A stretch of DNA of 64,000 nt from Ga0077555 sp046154645 (lineage in GTDB: Bacteria > Pseudomonadota > Alphaproteobacteria > Rhizobiales > Hyphomicrobiaceae), in assembly GCA_046154645.1 (NCBI GenBank), contig JBJXDZ010000122.1, forward strand, positions 124,001 to 188,000, in the 5' to 3' direction. The notes beneath the pieces are model-generated. The model was not told the DNA's origin. It searched no databases and saw only the letters and a list, made by a program, of their open reading frames with translations. Both the position numbers and the translations under genes were made by a program. Below are positions 53,781 to 62,214 of this stretch, piece by piece. How positions within the stretch are numbered: the stretch's first letter is position 1; the number at the start of each line of letters is the position of its first letter.

Positions 53781-54701
53781 ATGGATCTTTTTTCAGACAT
53801 TCTGACCAAGGTCACCCTGCCGATCATCGTCATGGTGGCGCTCGGCTGGCTGTTACAGCCACGCCTGAAACTCGATGTGCCGACGCTGAACAGACTTCAG
53901 GTCTACGTCGTCATGCCCGCCTTCTTCGTGCATTTCCTGTCGAGCGGGCGGCAGCCGATCACGGTTGTATGGCCAGTGGTCTACTTCGGGATGGTTCAAT
54001 TCTTGATGTTGATCCCGCTTGGCTGGCTGCTGGCCATGTTGTTTCGCATGCGACGCAGTCTCGGTCCCATGGTCGGGCTGGGCGCAGCCTATGCCAATGT
54101 GGGTTTCTTTGGTGTGCCCGTCACGCAATTGGCGTTCGGCTCCGAATACCTGATCTACCAGTCAGTGCTGGCGGCCCTGATGGCCATTCTGACGACCACG
54201 GTTGGAGTCTGGGTGATGGCGCCAGCGGGCGGCAAGCTGTTTGGCAAGCTGCGGACGGCATTCGAGACCCCGCTCATTCCCTCGGTAGTGGTAGGCCTTG
54301 CGCTGCGCGGATTTGAGATCGAGCTGCCCTCGCTGATCAGTCAGCCCATGCAATTTCTCGGTTCAATTTTCACTCCCTTGGCGCTTTACACGCTCGGCGC
54401 GCAGGTGGCAGCCACCAAGGCAGCAACGCGCATCGAATGGGGGCCGCAGACGCTGATTCTGCTGCTGAAATTCCTCGTCTCGCCGGCGCTCACCTGGTGG
54501 ATCTGCGTCACCATGGGGCTGGCAGCCGACATTACGGCGGTGATCGTGGTCGCCTCGGCGACCCCGGTTGGGGTGCTGATCACGATTTTTGCCGCCGAGT
54601 ACAAGACCGAGAGCGAATTCATTTCGACTGCCGTTGTGATCTCGACGGCCCTCTCCCCACTCTTCGTCACGGCTTGGATCCTGCTGATACGGATCATGTA
54701 G
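53781..54701 (+). CDS. AEC family transporter
   Basis: A 306-residue membrane protein with about ten helices in two repeats, of the auxin efflux carrier (AEC) family that moves malonate, malate or similar anions. Marks are LPIIVMVALGWLLQPRLKLD, VMPAFFVHFLSSG near residue 50, YANVGFFGVPVTQLAFG near 110 and VIVVASATPVGVLITIFAAE near 255. A start at 53781 is used; no Shine-Dalgarno is clear. The gene is divergent from the MetX-like gene and lies 109 bases ahead of a GST gene. Confidence 0.9.
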   Translation: MDLFSDILTKVTLPIIVMVALGWLLQPRLKLDVPTLNRLQVYVVMPAFFVHFLSSGRQPITVVWPVVYFGMVQFLMLIPLGWLLAMLFRMRRSLGPMVGLGAAYANVGFFGVPVTQLAFGSEYLIYQSVLAALMAILTTTVGVWVMAPAGGKLFGKLRTAFETPLIPSVVVGLALRGFEIELPSLISQPMQFLGSIFTPLALYTLGAQVAATKAATRIEWGPQTLILLLKFLVSPALTWWICVTMGLAADITAVIVVASATPVGVLITIFAAEYKTESEFISTAVVISTALSPLFVTAWILLIRIM

Positions 54702-54810
54702 TGAATGGATGGGCACCGAAGAATGCGCTATGCCCAGTTGCCGGCAGCGCCCCAGGGAGATACCCTGCGAAGCCAGATTTTCGCCGCCTTGTCCCGCTCG
54801 AGGAACCGCC

Positions 54811-55440
54811 ATGATCGATCTTTATACGTGGTCTACGCCCAACGGGCGCAAGGTCTCCATCATGCTCGAGGAAATCGGACTGCCCTACACCTCTCACGCC
54901 GTCGACATTTCGAAGGACGAACAGTTCAAGCCGGAGTTCTTGAAGATCAGCCCCAACAATCGCATTCCAGCCATTGTCGACCGCGACAACGGCCTGGCGC
55001 TGTTCGAGTCCGGCGCCATCTTGATGTATCTGGCTGAAAAGACGGGGAAACTCTGGTCCAAGGAGCCGAAGGCGCACTGGCAGACGGCGCAATGGCTGAT
55101 GTGGCAGATGGGAGGCGTTGGACCGATGCTCGGCCAAGTCCACCATTTCGTGAAATACAACAAGGGCAAGGCACCCTACGCCGAGGAGCGGTACCTGAAG
55201 GAAGCGCATCGCCTTTACGGCGTGCTCGACAGCCAACTTGGCCGTGAGGAATTCGTCGCAGGCGCTTATTCCATCGCCGATATCTCGATCTGGCCGTGGA
55301 TCTCGCGCTTCGAGTGGCAAACCGTCGACTTGGCGCAATACCCGAACGTGTTGCGCTGGTACAAGGCCATAGCTGCCCGACCCGCAGTCCAGAAGGGCTA
55401 CGACGTGCCCGTCAAACAACCCGGCATCCCGATGCCTTAA
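54811..55440 (+). CDS. Glutathione S-transferase family protein
   Basis: A 209-residue GST of the nu/YfcG-like class: LYTWSTPNGRKVSIMLEEIG at the start, NRIPAIVDRD with the cis-Pro of the thioredoxin fold, FESGAILMYLAEK (Glu-Ser for glutathione) and helical C-terminal residues with GAYSIADISIWPW. Its likely role is glutathione conjugation or disulfide-bond reduction. ATG 54811 follows GAGGAA with five bases spacing. A longer frame to 54709 lacks family sequence. It is followed after 67 bases by the DapA-family gene. Confidence 0.92.
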   Translation: MIDLYTWSTPNGRKVSIMLEEIGLPYTSHAVDISKDEQFKPEFLKISPNNRIPAIVDRDNGLALFESGAILMYLAEKTGKLWSKEPKAHWQTAQWLMWQMGGVGPMLGQVHHFVKYNKGKAPYAEERYLKEAHRLYGVLDSQLGREEFVAGAYSIADISIWPWISRFEWQTVDLAQYPNVLRWYKAIAARPAVQKGYDVPVKQPGIPMP

Positions 55441-55507
55441 AGGCATCGCTGGGACTGCCGAGCCCGATTTACCGATCCGCTGCGACCAGCACAAAGGCCA
55501 CTGATCC

Positions 55508-56434
55508 ATGTCTGCAAAGCAAACCTTCTCCGGCGTCATCGCGCCGGTTCTGACGCCATTTGGTGAAGATGGCGCACCCGACCTTGACCGGTTTGTCGAG
55601 CATTGCGAGTGGCTGCTCGAGGACGGATGCACGGCGCTGGCGCCGTTCGGGACCACCAGCGAAGGTAACTCCGTCGGCCTCGACGAGCGCATGGAGATGC
55701 TGGAGGAACTCGTCGACGCCGGCATCGACCCAAAGAAGCTGATGCCAGGGACCGGCACCTGCTCCATCGCCGATGCCATCGCCTTGACGGAACACGCCGT
55801 CGACCTCGGCGTCGGCGGCGTGCTGATGCTGCCGCCGTTCTATTACAAGAACCCGAGCGAGGAAGGACTGTTTCGCTACTTCGCCGAGGTGATCGAGGAA
55901 ATCGGCGACGATGCCTTGCGCGTCTATCTCTATCACATCCCGCCCATTGCCCAGGTGGGCTTCTCCCTGCCGTTGATTAAGCGCCTCAAGGACGAGTTCC
56001 CGAAGACGGTTATCGGCCTCAAGGATTCTTCCGGTGACTGGACCAATACGAAGGCCATCCTGGATGCCTTTCCAGGCTTCGAGGTGTTCCCCGGTTCGGA
56101 GAGCTTCCTGCTGGATGGACTGCGCAACGGAGCCGCGGGATGCATCTCGGCCTCGGCCAATGTGGCCGCCAAATCCATTCGCCGCGTCTTCGATCATTGG
56201 CAAGGTCCTGACGCCGACAAACTGCAGGCCGAAACGTCAGCCTTGCGCAAGGCCATCCAGAGCTATCCGATGATCCCGGTTCTAAAAGGCATCATCGCCC
56301 ATTATCGCGATGACCCCACCTGGGCCGATGTGCGCCCGCCACTGGTGGAAATGACAGCCGACGAGATTTCTGCCGCCACCAAAGCACTGGCTGATCAGCA
56401 TGGCTTCAGGCTGGACTTCAACGTCACGGCCTGA
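55508..56434 (+). CDS. DapA-family aldolase/dehydratase (dihydrodipicolinate synthase-like)
   Basis: A 308-residue TIM-barrel protein of the DHDPS/NAL family. Motifs: GVIAPVLTPFGEDG, APFGTTSEGNSVGLDE (binding loop, GTTSEG instead of the DapA GTTGE), VYLYHIPPIAQVGF (catalytic Tyr) and VIGLKDSSGDWTN (Schiff-base Lys near residue 170). The changed loop and second half (PVLKGIIAHYRDDPTW) argue for a catabolic aldolase rather than true DapA. The gene is the last of a plus-strand run and is followed by a strong terminator at 56467-56499. Confidence 0.9.
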   Translation: MSAKQTFSGVIAPVLTPFGEDGAPDLDRFVEHCEWLLEDGCTALAPFGTTSEGNSVGLDERMEMLEELVDAGIDPKKLMPGTGTCSIADAIALTEHAVDLGVGGVLMLPPFYYKNPSEEGLFRYFAEVIEEIGDDALRVYLYHIPPIAQVGFSLPLIKRLKDEFPKTVIGLKDSSGDWTNTKAILDAFPGFEVFPGSESFLLDGLRNGAAGCISASANVAAKSIRRVFDHWQGPDADKLQAETSALRKAIQSYPMIPVLKGIIAHYRDDPTWADVRPPLVEMTADEISAATKALADQHGFRLDFNVTA

Positions 56435-56466
56435 GCGGGCGGATTGGCGGTTCTGAACAAAAAAAG

Positions 56467-56499
56467 CGGCCCCGCCTCCAATTGGAGTGGGGCCGTTTT
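56467..56499. terminator. Strong bidirectional intrinsic terminator
   Basis: CGGCCCC (56467-56473) pairs with GGGGCCG (56489-56495), extended inward through a G-T pair and a one-base bulge to CTCC/GGAG around AATT. TTTT follows on the plus strand, and a run of A (56459-56465) gives a U-tract on the minus strand. It ends the DapA-family gene. Confidence 0.85.
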
Positions 56500-57191
56500 G
56501 AGTCGATGACGGAGGAGAAGGCGAGCAGGAGATCAGAACTTGCAGGAAGTCGGCCGGATGACCGGACGGCAGTGTCTCTGGGTGTCAGCGAAACGCTGGC
56601 AGGGTCGTTGAGATCGTCGCGTTCGGCGCGGTGCGGGCGCCAAACTCGACCGGTAGTGGGCCAACCAGGGAGAGAGCTAGCAGGCCGCCTGCGAGTGCAA
56701 AGCAAAGGAACACCCCAAGCCGGGCCAACTGCCAGCGCTTTCCATTCATTCGGATCGCTGATTGTAGGTCCATTGCGTCGGGCACCTGTGTTCTTGGTCG
56801 CGAGCGGCGTTATTTGTTTTGTAACCGATAAGGTTTTGTTAGTCGAATACTTGGTGACCTCATGCTTAACTCTGAAGAGATTAATTTAAGATCTTGTTAA
56901 TATTTTCCAGGCCTCGGATGAGCGATTGTTTGGTCGAAGGCGCGCGCGGCTCCGATTTCGCCTCGACAGAGTGGTTTTGCGCTCAGGCCCAACTTGACAG
57001 GAGCCTGCACCAACGCGTCGCCGGGGCCTTGCCAATACGGCGCGCTTACCCCTCGCCTACCCCCTGGACAAGGCACCGCCGAGCGGTCACTCTTGTAAAA
57101 ACGATGCTGCGACAGAGAAGCATGTGGTAGCTCGCCCAAGCATCAACAAGACGACCACGCCCAAGCGTGGGACTCCCGGGAGGGTGACGCA
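56500..57191. other. Intergenic 692 bases before the TctC array, partly AT-rich
   Basis: The region between the terminator and the first TctC gene. It contains one possible short gene on the minus strand (56585-56773) and an AT-rich patch at about 56800-56915 (with TTAATTTAAGATC-like sequence) that is a likely promoter zone, although no convincing pair of boxes can be chosen. A plus-strand frame at 56894-57130 is rich in Arg and Pro and does not look coding. Confidence 0.5.
56585..56773 (-). CDS. Possible small membrane protein
   Basis: A 62-residue frame with one membrane helix (LGVFLCFALAGGLLALSLVG) preceded by a basic stretch (NGKRWQLAR) that fits a signal anchor, and a Pro/Ala-rich tail. 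AGGTG lies eight bases before the ATG at 56773. No family is recognised; the case is composition and context only. ATG 56752 is an alternative start. Confidence 0.35.
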   Translation of the reverse strand: MDLQSAIRMNGKRWQLARLGVFLCFALAGGLLALSLVGPLPVEFGARTAPNATISTTLPAFR

Positions 57192-58175
57192 ATGTCAATT
57201 GGACAGAAGGCCAGACGTGCGTCCGCGATGCTGGGCTTTCTGGCGGCGTTCGCGACCTGGATGACCCCGGCCAGCGCCCAAGATTTTCCCACCCGGCCCA
57301 TCACGGTGTGGGCAGCGTTCCCACCGGGTGCCGCAGGCGACCTTTATCTGCGCCAACTGGCCGATATCGTCTCAAAACAACTGGGACAAGCTGTCGTGGT
57401 CGACAATAAGCCCGGCGCCGGTGGTGCGCTTGCGGCAGGCACCATGGCCGGTTCGGCCAAGCCCGATGGCTACACGCTGGCCCAAGCGCCTCTGGCCGCG
57501 CTGCGCCTGCCCCTGATGCAGAAAACGACGTGGGATCCGCACAAGGATTTCACGCACATCATTCATTTGACCGGCTATATCCTCTGCATGGCCGTGCAGA
57601 CCGAGAGCCCGTTCAAGACCTGGGCCGATGTTGTCGCCTACGCCAAAGCCAATCCGGGCAAGCTCGTCTACGGCTCTTCGGGCCATGGTGGCACGCCGCA
57701 TGTCGGCACCGAGATGATTGCGCAGCACGATGGCATCAAGCTGACCCACGTGCCCTACAAGGGGGGTCCCGATCTGACTGCGGCGCTGGCCGGCGGCCAT
57801 GTCATGATCATGTCCGGCTCAACGCAAATGAAAGCCATGGTGGATGCCGGCAAATTCCGCGTCCTCAACGTCTGGACGGCCGATCGAGTCTCGATCTGGC
57901 CCGAGGTTCCGACGCTGAAGGAACTCGGCTATCCCTTTGTTTTCGAGAGCCCCTATGGCCTGGTCGGCCCGAAAGGCATGGATCCGGCGACCGTCAAGAA
58001 GCTGCACGACGCCTTCAAGATCGCCATGGATGATCCAGCCTCGGCGGCGCTGCTCGCCAAATTCGACAAAGTTCCGCGTTATCTCGGGTCGGAGGACTAT
58101 CGCAGATATGCCGATGAACTGATCAAGCTCGAGCGCGAGGGGCTGGCCCAAGTTGGGCTGCTGAAGAAGGACTGA
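57192..58175 (+). CDS. TctC/Bug-family substrate-binding protein, array member 1
   Basis: A 327-residue periplasmic receptor of the tripartite tricarboxylate transporter (TTT) or Bug family, which captures carboxylates for TctA/TctB. A Sec-like signal peptide ends TPASAQD. Family marks are FPTRPITVWAAFPPGAAGDL, KPGAGGALAAGTMAGSAKPD, GKLVYGSSGHGGTPHVG and SPYGLVGPKGMDPATVKKLH. It opens a run of seven paralogues. It lacks the usual PWPAGG motif (here AAFPPGAAG) and the C-x-PW that others carry, so its pocket may differ. The gene follows the 692-base AT-rich region where the array promoter presumably lies. Confidence 0.93.
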   Translation: MSIGQKARRASAMLGFLAAFATWMTPASAQDFPTRPITVWAAFPPGAAGDLYLRQLADIVSKQLGQAVVVDNKPGAGGALAAGTMAGSAKPDGYTLAQAPLAALRLPLMQKTTWDPHKDFTHIIHLTGYILCMAVQTESPFKTWADVVAYAKANPGKLVYGSSGHGGTPHVGTEMIAQHDGIKLTHVPYKGGPDLTAALAGGHVMIMSGSTQMKAMVDAGKFRVLNVWTADRVSIWPEVPTLKELGYPFVFESPYGLVGPKGMDPATVKKLHDAFKIAMDDPASAALLAKFDKVPRYLGSEDYRRYADELIKLEREGLAQVGLLKKD

Positions 58176-58232
58176 GCAGCGCACGGCTGCTTTCTCATCA
58201 TCACGATACCGCAATGAAAGGCTTCGAAGACC

Positions 58233-59213
58233 ATGACAATCTCCCGGCGCAAAGCCATCGGCATCACCGCAAGCGCCGCCGCCGTCCTCTCGGCACCTGC
58301 AGTTGTTCAGGCACAAGGCGCATTTCCCTCGCGGCCAATTTCCCTGATCTGCCCGTGGCCAGCTGGCGGTTCCACCGACTTGATGCTGCGCTCGCTGGCT
58401 GAGGCAGCAACCAAGATCTTCGGCCAGGCTGTGGTCATCGACAATAAGGCTGGCGCGACAGGCACGCTTGGGCCCGCGACGATGGCGGCAACCGCCAAAC
58501 CCGACGGCTACACCCTCTCGCAGATGCCGATCGTGACGGCGCGCCTGCCGCTGATGCAGAAAACGTCGTTCGATACCATCAAGGACTTTACTTACATCCT
58601 GCATCTCACCGGCTACACGTTCGGCGTCACCACCAAGGCCGATGGCCCGTTCAAGAAGTGGCAGGACGTGATCGATTTCGCCAAGGCCAACCCCGGCAAG
58701 GTGAGCTACGCCAGCCCGGGTACCGGCTCGTCGCTGCATATCGGCATGGAGCAGATCGCGGCCCACTCCGGCGTGCAGTTCACGCATGTACCGTTCAAAG
58801 GCGGCTCCGAGACCGGCGCTGCTGTGCTCGGCGGCCACACCATGCTGCAAGCCGATTCAACCGGCTGGCGGCCACTCGTGGAGGCCGGGCAGTTGCGCTT
58901 GCTGAACCTTTGGACCGCTGAGCGCAGCCCAACCTACAAGGACGCGCCAACACTCAAGGAACTCGGCTATCCGTTTGTGTTCGACAGCCCGTTCGGACTT
59001 GCCGGTCCCAAGGGCATGGACCCTTCCATTGTGAAGATCCTGCACGATGGCTTCAAGACGGCTCTTGAGGAAAAGAGCGTCCAAGAGACGATGCTCAAGT
59101 ACGACATGCCGCCCCGCTACATGAACACCGCCGACTACACCAAGTTCGTCGGTGAACTCATTAATCAGGAACGTGCAGCGCTGAGCAAGATCGGTCTCTT
59201 GAAGAAGGATTGA
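58233..59213 (+). CDS. TctC/Bug-family substrate-binding protein, array member 2
   Basis: A 326-residue receptor with a twin-arginine-like signal (ISRRKAIGITASAAAVLSAP, then VVQAQ). It has ISLICPWPAGGSTDLMLRSL, AGATGTLGPATMAATAKPDG, GSSLHIGMEQIAAHSGVQF and SPFGLAGPKGMDPSIVK. It is closest to member 3 in motifs (IQH... VPFKGGSETG; LKYDMPPRYMNTADY). The gap from member 1 is 57 bases and to member 3 only four, so 2 and 3 are translationally coupled. Confidence 0.94.
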   Translation: MTISRRKAIGITASAAAVLSAPAVVQAQGAFPSRPISLICPWPAGGSTDLMLRSLAEAATKIFGQAVVIDNKAGATGTLGPATMAATAKPDGYTLSQMPIVTARLPLMQKTSFDTIKDFTYILHLTGYTFGVTTKADGPFKKWQDVIDFAKANPGKVSYASPGTGSSLHIGMEQIAAHSGVQFTHVPFKGGSETGAAVLGGHTMLQADSTGWRPLVEAGQLRLLNLWTAERSPTYKDAPTLKELGYPFVFDSPFGLAGPKGMDPSIVKILHDGFKTALEEKSVQETMLKYDMPPRYMNTADYTKFVGELINQERAALSKIGLLKKD

Positions 59214-59217
59214 CGCC

Positions 59218-60213
59218 ATGACCCGCACCGACCACAAGCTCGATCGACGTGCCGTCGTCGCCGGACTTGGGGGCGGCGCGGCTATCGCACTGGCAGGATC
59301 TGCCGCAGCTCAGAGCGCGGCTTTCCCGACGCGGGCCATTACGTTGATTTGCCCGTGGCCAGCGGGCGGGCCCACCGATGTCGTCATGCGCGCCATGGCT
59401 GAATTCGCCACCAAGCACTTGGGACAGTCGGTTGTGGTCGACAACAAAGGCGGGGCTTCGGGAACACTCGGGCCCGCGACTATGGCTGCGACCGCCAAGC
59501 CCGATGGTTACACGATTTCACAGATGCCGATCACGACCGTACGCCTGCCGATGACTCAGAAAACGGCCTTCGATACCATCAAGGACTTCACCTACATCAT
59601 CCACCTGACCGGCTACGTGTTCGGGGTCACCGCCAAGGGTGACAGCCCCTACAAGACCTGGGCCGATGTGGTGAGCTTCGCCAAAGCCAATCCCGGTAAG
59701 CTGAACTATGCCTCGACGGGCTCCGGCACCTCGCTGCATATCGGCATGGAGCAGATCGCCGCCCACTCCGGCCTGAAGTTCAATCATGTGCCGTTCAAGG
59801 GCGAAGCCGAGGCCTTCACGGCACTCATCGGTGGTCACGTCGATCTCATGGCCGCCGGCACCGGCCGCGACGACATGATCAAATCAGGCGGCATCCGCGT
59901 GCTCAACATCTGGGCCGAGAAGCGCTCGCAACGCATTCCCGACGTGCCCACGTTGAAGGAGCTTGGCTATCCGTTCGTCTTCGACAGCCCCTGGGGCTTT
60001 GCCGGCCCCAAGGGCATGGACCCCGCCGTGGTGACGATCCTGCAGGACGTCTTTAAGAGGGCGCTCGAGGACAAGGAGGTGCTGGCGACCATGGAAAAAT
60101 TCGAGATGCAGCCGAATTACATGGACGCCGCCGCCTACACCAAGTTCGTACCGGAGTTGATTGCACAGGAGCGCACTTATCTCGATCGCCTGGGCATGTT
60201 GAAAAAAGACTGA
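59218..60213 (+). CDS. TctC/Bug-family substrate-binding protein, array member 3
   Basis: A 331-residue receptor. The signal has twin arginines (KLDRRAVVAGLGGGAAIALA). The core follows member 2 closely: ITLICPWPAGGPTDVVMRAM, ASGTLGPATMAATAKPDGYT, GTSLHIGMEQIAAHSGLKFN and DSPWGFAGPKGMDPAVV. The sequence between residues 195 and 230 (GGHVDLMAAGTGRDDMIKSG) differs most from its neighbours and probably shapes the ligand site. It starts four bases after the stop of member 2 and is followed by 35 bases with GGGAGGA before member 4. Confidence 0.94.
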   Translation: MTRTDHKLDRRAVVAGLGGGAAIALAGSAAAQSAAFPTRAITLICPWPAGGPTDVVMRAMAEFATKHLGQSVVVDNKGGASGTLGPATMAATAKPDGYTISQMPITTVRLPMTQKTAFDTIKDFTYIIHLTGYVFGVTAKGDSPYKTWADVVSFAKANPGKLNYASTGSGTSLHIGMEQIAAHSGLKFNHVPFKGEAEAFTALIGGHVDLMAAGTGRDDMIKSGGIRVLNIWAEKRSQRIPDVPTLKELGYPFVFDSPWGFAGPKGMDPAVVTILQDVFKRALEDKEVLATMEKFEMQPNYMDAAAYTKFVPELIAQERTYLDRLGMLKKD

Positions 60214-60248
60214 GAGCGCAAAGCTCCAGAAATGGGAGGACGACCGTC

Positions 60249-61226
60249 ATGCATCGTCGCAACGTGCTGAAACTAGGGGCCGCTGCTGCGGCTTCGACAA
60301 CGTTACCAATGCCCGCCATCGCGCAGAGCGCTGACACATTCCCGTCGAAACCGATCACTTTGCTGATGGGTTGGCCGCCGGGGTCGGGTCCAGACGTTTG
60401 GCACCGCTCGCTGGCCGAGGCCATGACCCGCATCCTCGGTCAGGCCGTCGTGGTCGAGAATAAGACCGGTGCGAGCGGCACCATTGCGCCTGCAGCCTTG
60501 GCGACCGCCAAACCGGACGGCTATACCATCAGTCACATGCCGATCACTGTCCTTCGCTTGCCGGTGATGCAGAAGGTGGCCTTCGATCCGCTGAAGGACT
60601 TCACCTGGATCGTGCACATGTCGGGCTTCCAGTTCGTGACCATGGTGCGCGCCGACAGCCCGATCAAGACGATGCAGGAGTACGTCGCTTTCGCCAAGGC
60701 CAACCCGGGCAAGCTGACGTACGGCTCGCCGGGAACCGGCACCTCGCTGCATATCGGCATGGAGTTGATCGCCAAGCACGCCGGCGTGCAGTTCACGCAT
60801 GTGCCGTTCAAGGGCACGATCGAGTCGGTGACCAATCTCGAGGGCGGCCACGTGATGAGCGTCGCGGGCGGCTCGGAGGCCTATCCGCTGATCGCGGCCG
60901 GCAAGATTCGCGCTCTCGCCGTCTGGACAGAAAAGCGACTTTCGAGCCTTCCCGACGTACCGACCTTGAAGGAAGTCGGGTTGCCCTTCGTCTTCGACAG
61001 CCCCTACGGCATGGCCGGCCCCAAGGGCATGGACCCGGCCATCGTGAAGAAGTTGCACGACGCCATCAAGCTCGCCATGGAAGACCCGAAGACGATCGAG
61101 GTGCGCAACAAGTTCAACATGGTCGAGCGCTACATGGATACGGCGACCTATGCCAAGTTCCAGACGGAGCTGTTCGAAAAAGAAAAGAAGTATCTGACCG
61201 ACATTGGTCTCGCAAAGAAGGACTAA
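60249..61226 (+). CDS. TctC/Bug-family substrate-binding protein, array member 4
   Basis: A 325-residue receptor with a twin-arginine-like signal (HRRNVLKLGAAAAASTTLPM). The lid motif is LLMGWPPGSGPDVWHRSLAE rather than PWPAGG. NKTGASGTIAPAALATAKPD, GTSLHIGMELIAKHAGVQFT, GGHVMSVAGGSEAYPLIAAG and SPYGMAGPKGMDPAIVKKLH follow. It shares the W-H-R element and the last half with members 5 and 7, suggesting a second subgroup in the array. Nine bases separate it from member 5. Confidence 0.94.
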   Translation: MHRRNVLKLGAAAAASTTLPMPAIAQSADTFPSKPITLLMGWPPGSGPDVWHRSLAEAMTRILGQAVVVENKTGASGTIAPAALATAKPDGYTISHMPITVLRLPVMQKVAFDPLKDFTWIVHMSGFQFVTMVRADSPIKTMQEYVAFAKANPGKLTYGSPGTGTSLHIGMELIAKHAGVQFTHVPFKGTIESVTNLEGGHVMSVAGGSEAYPLIAAGKIRALAVWTEKRLSSLPDVPTLKEVGLPFVFDSPYGMAGPKGMDPAIVKKLHDAIKLAMEDPKTIEVRNKFNMVERYMDTATYAKFQTELFEKEKKYLTDIGLAKKD

Positions 61227-61235
61227 TCACACCTC

Positions 61236-62210
61236 ATGCGCCGCCGCACATTCCTAAAATCCGCCGCTGCCACTGCTGCCACCGCGGCGTTCCCCATGCC
61301 CGCGATTTCGCAAGGCGTTTTCCCATCTAAACCCATCACCATGATCGTACCGTGGCCGGCGGGTGGCGGCACCGACATCTGGCATCGCGCGCTCGCGGAA
61401 GCTATGAGTCGCGATCTTGGGCAAGCCGTCGTCGTGGAGAACAAGGCTGGCGCTTCGGGTACGCTTGGGCCTGCCACCATGGCCGCCACCGCGAAGCCAG
61501 ATGGCTACACGATAAGCCATATGCCCATCACGGTCGTGCGCTTCCCTATCATGCAGAAGGTGTCCTGGGATCCGCTGAAGGACTTCTCCTATATCGCGCA
61601 CATCTCAGGCTTCCAGTTCTCCACCGTGGTGCGTGCCGACAGCCCATGGAAGACCTTCAAGGACATGATCGAGCACGCTCGCGCCAATCCGGAGAAGGTG
61701 ACCTACGGCTCACCCGGCGCCGGCACATCGCTGCATATCGGCATGGAGTTGATCGCCAAGCATGCCGGCATCAAGTGGACGCAAGTTCCATTCAAGGGCA
61801 CGCAGGAATCCATAGCGGCGCTCGAAGGCAGCCATGTTCAGTCGTTGGCTGGCGGCTCCGACTGGTGGCCGATGTACGAAGCCGGCAAGGTGCGTCCCCT
61901 GGTCATGTGGACGGAAAAGCGCGCCAAACGCGCACCCGATGTGCCGACGCTGCAGGAACTGGGCTTCCCCTATGTATTCGATAGCCCTTTCGGCTTTGCC
62001 GGTCCCAAGGGCCTGGATCCTGCAATCGTGAAGATCCTGCACGACAGCATCAAGAAGGCTATCGCTGATCCGAAGGCGATCGAGTTGCGCGACAGGTACG
62101 ATTTCCAAGATCGCTACATGGATACGGCCACCTACACCGCCTTCATCAAGGATCTCGCTGACAAAGAACGTGTCTATCTCAACAGCATCGGCCTCGCGAA
62201 AAAGGATTGA
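61236..62210 (+). CDS. TctC/Bug-family substrate-binding protein, array member 5
   Basis: A 324-residue receptor with a twin-arginine-like signal (RRRTFLKSAAATAATAAFPM). Core: ITMIVPWPAGGGTDIWHRAL, KAGASGTLGPATMAATAKPD, GTSLHIGMELIAKHAGIKWT, HVQSLAGGSDWWPMYEAGKV and SPFGFAGPKGLDPAIVKILH. It is closest to members 4 and 7, and the GGSDWWP site recurs as SGSQWWP in member 7. The stop is four bases from the member 6 start. Confidence 0.94.
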   Translation: MRRRTFLKSAAATAATAAFPMPAISQGVFPSKPITMIVPWPAGGGTDIWHRALAEAMSRDLGQAVVVENKAGASGTLGPATMAATAKPDGYTISHMPITVVRFPIMQKVSWDPLKDFSYIAHISGFQFSTVVRADSPWKTFKDMIEHARANPEKVTYGSPGAGTSLHIGMELIAKHAGIKWTQVPFKGTQESIAALEGSHVQSLAGGSDWWPMYEAGKVRPLVMWTEKRAKRAPDVPTLQELGFPYVFDSPFGFAGPKGLDPAIVKILHDSIKKAIADPKAIELRDRYDFQDRYMDTATYTAFIKDLADKERVYLNSIGLAKKD

Positions 62211-62214
62211 TGAC

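Noticed and set aside
56894..57130. 78-residue plus-strand frame before the TctC array
   Set aside because: Rich in Arg, Pro and Ser without structure or Shine-Dalgarno; composition matches random GC-rich sequence.
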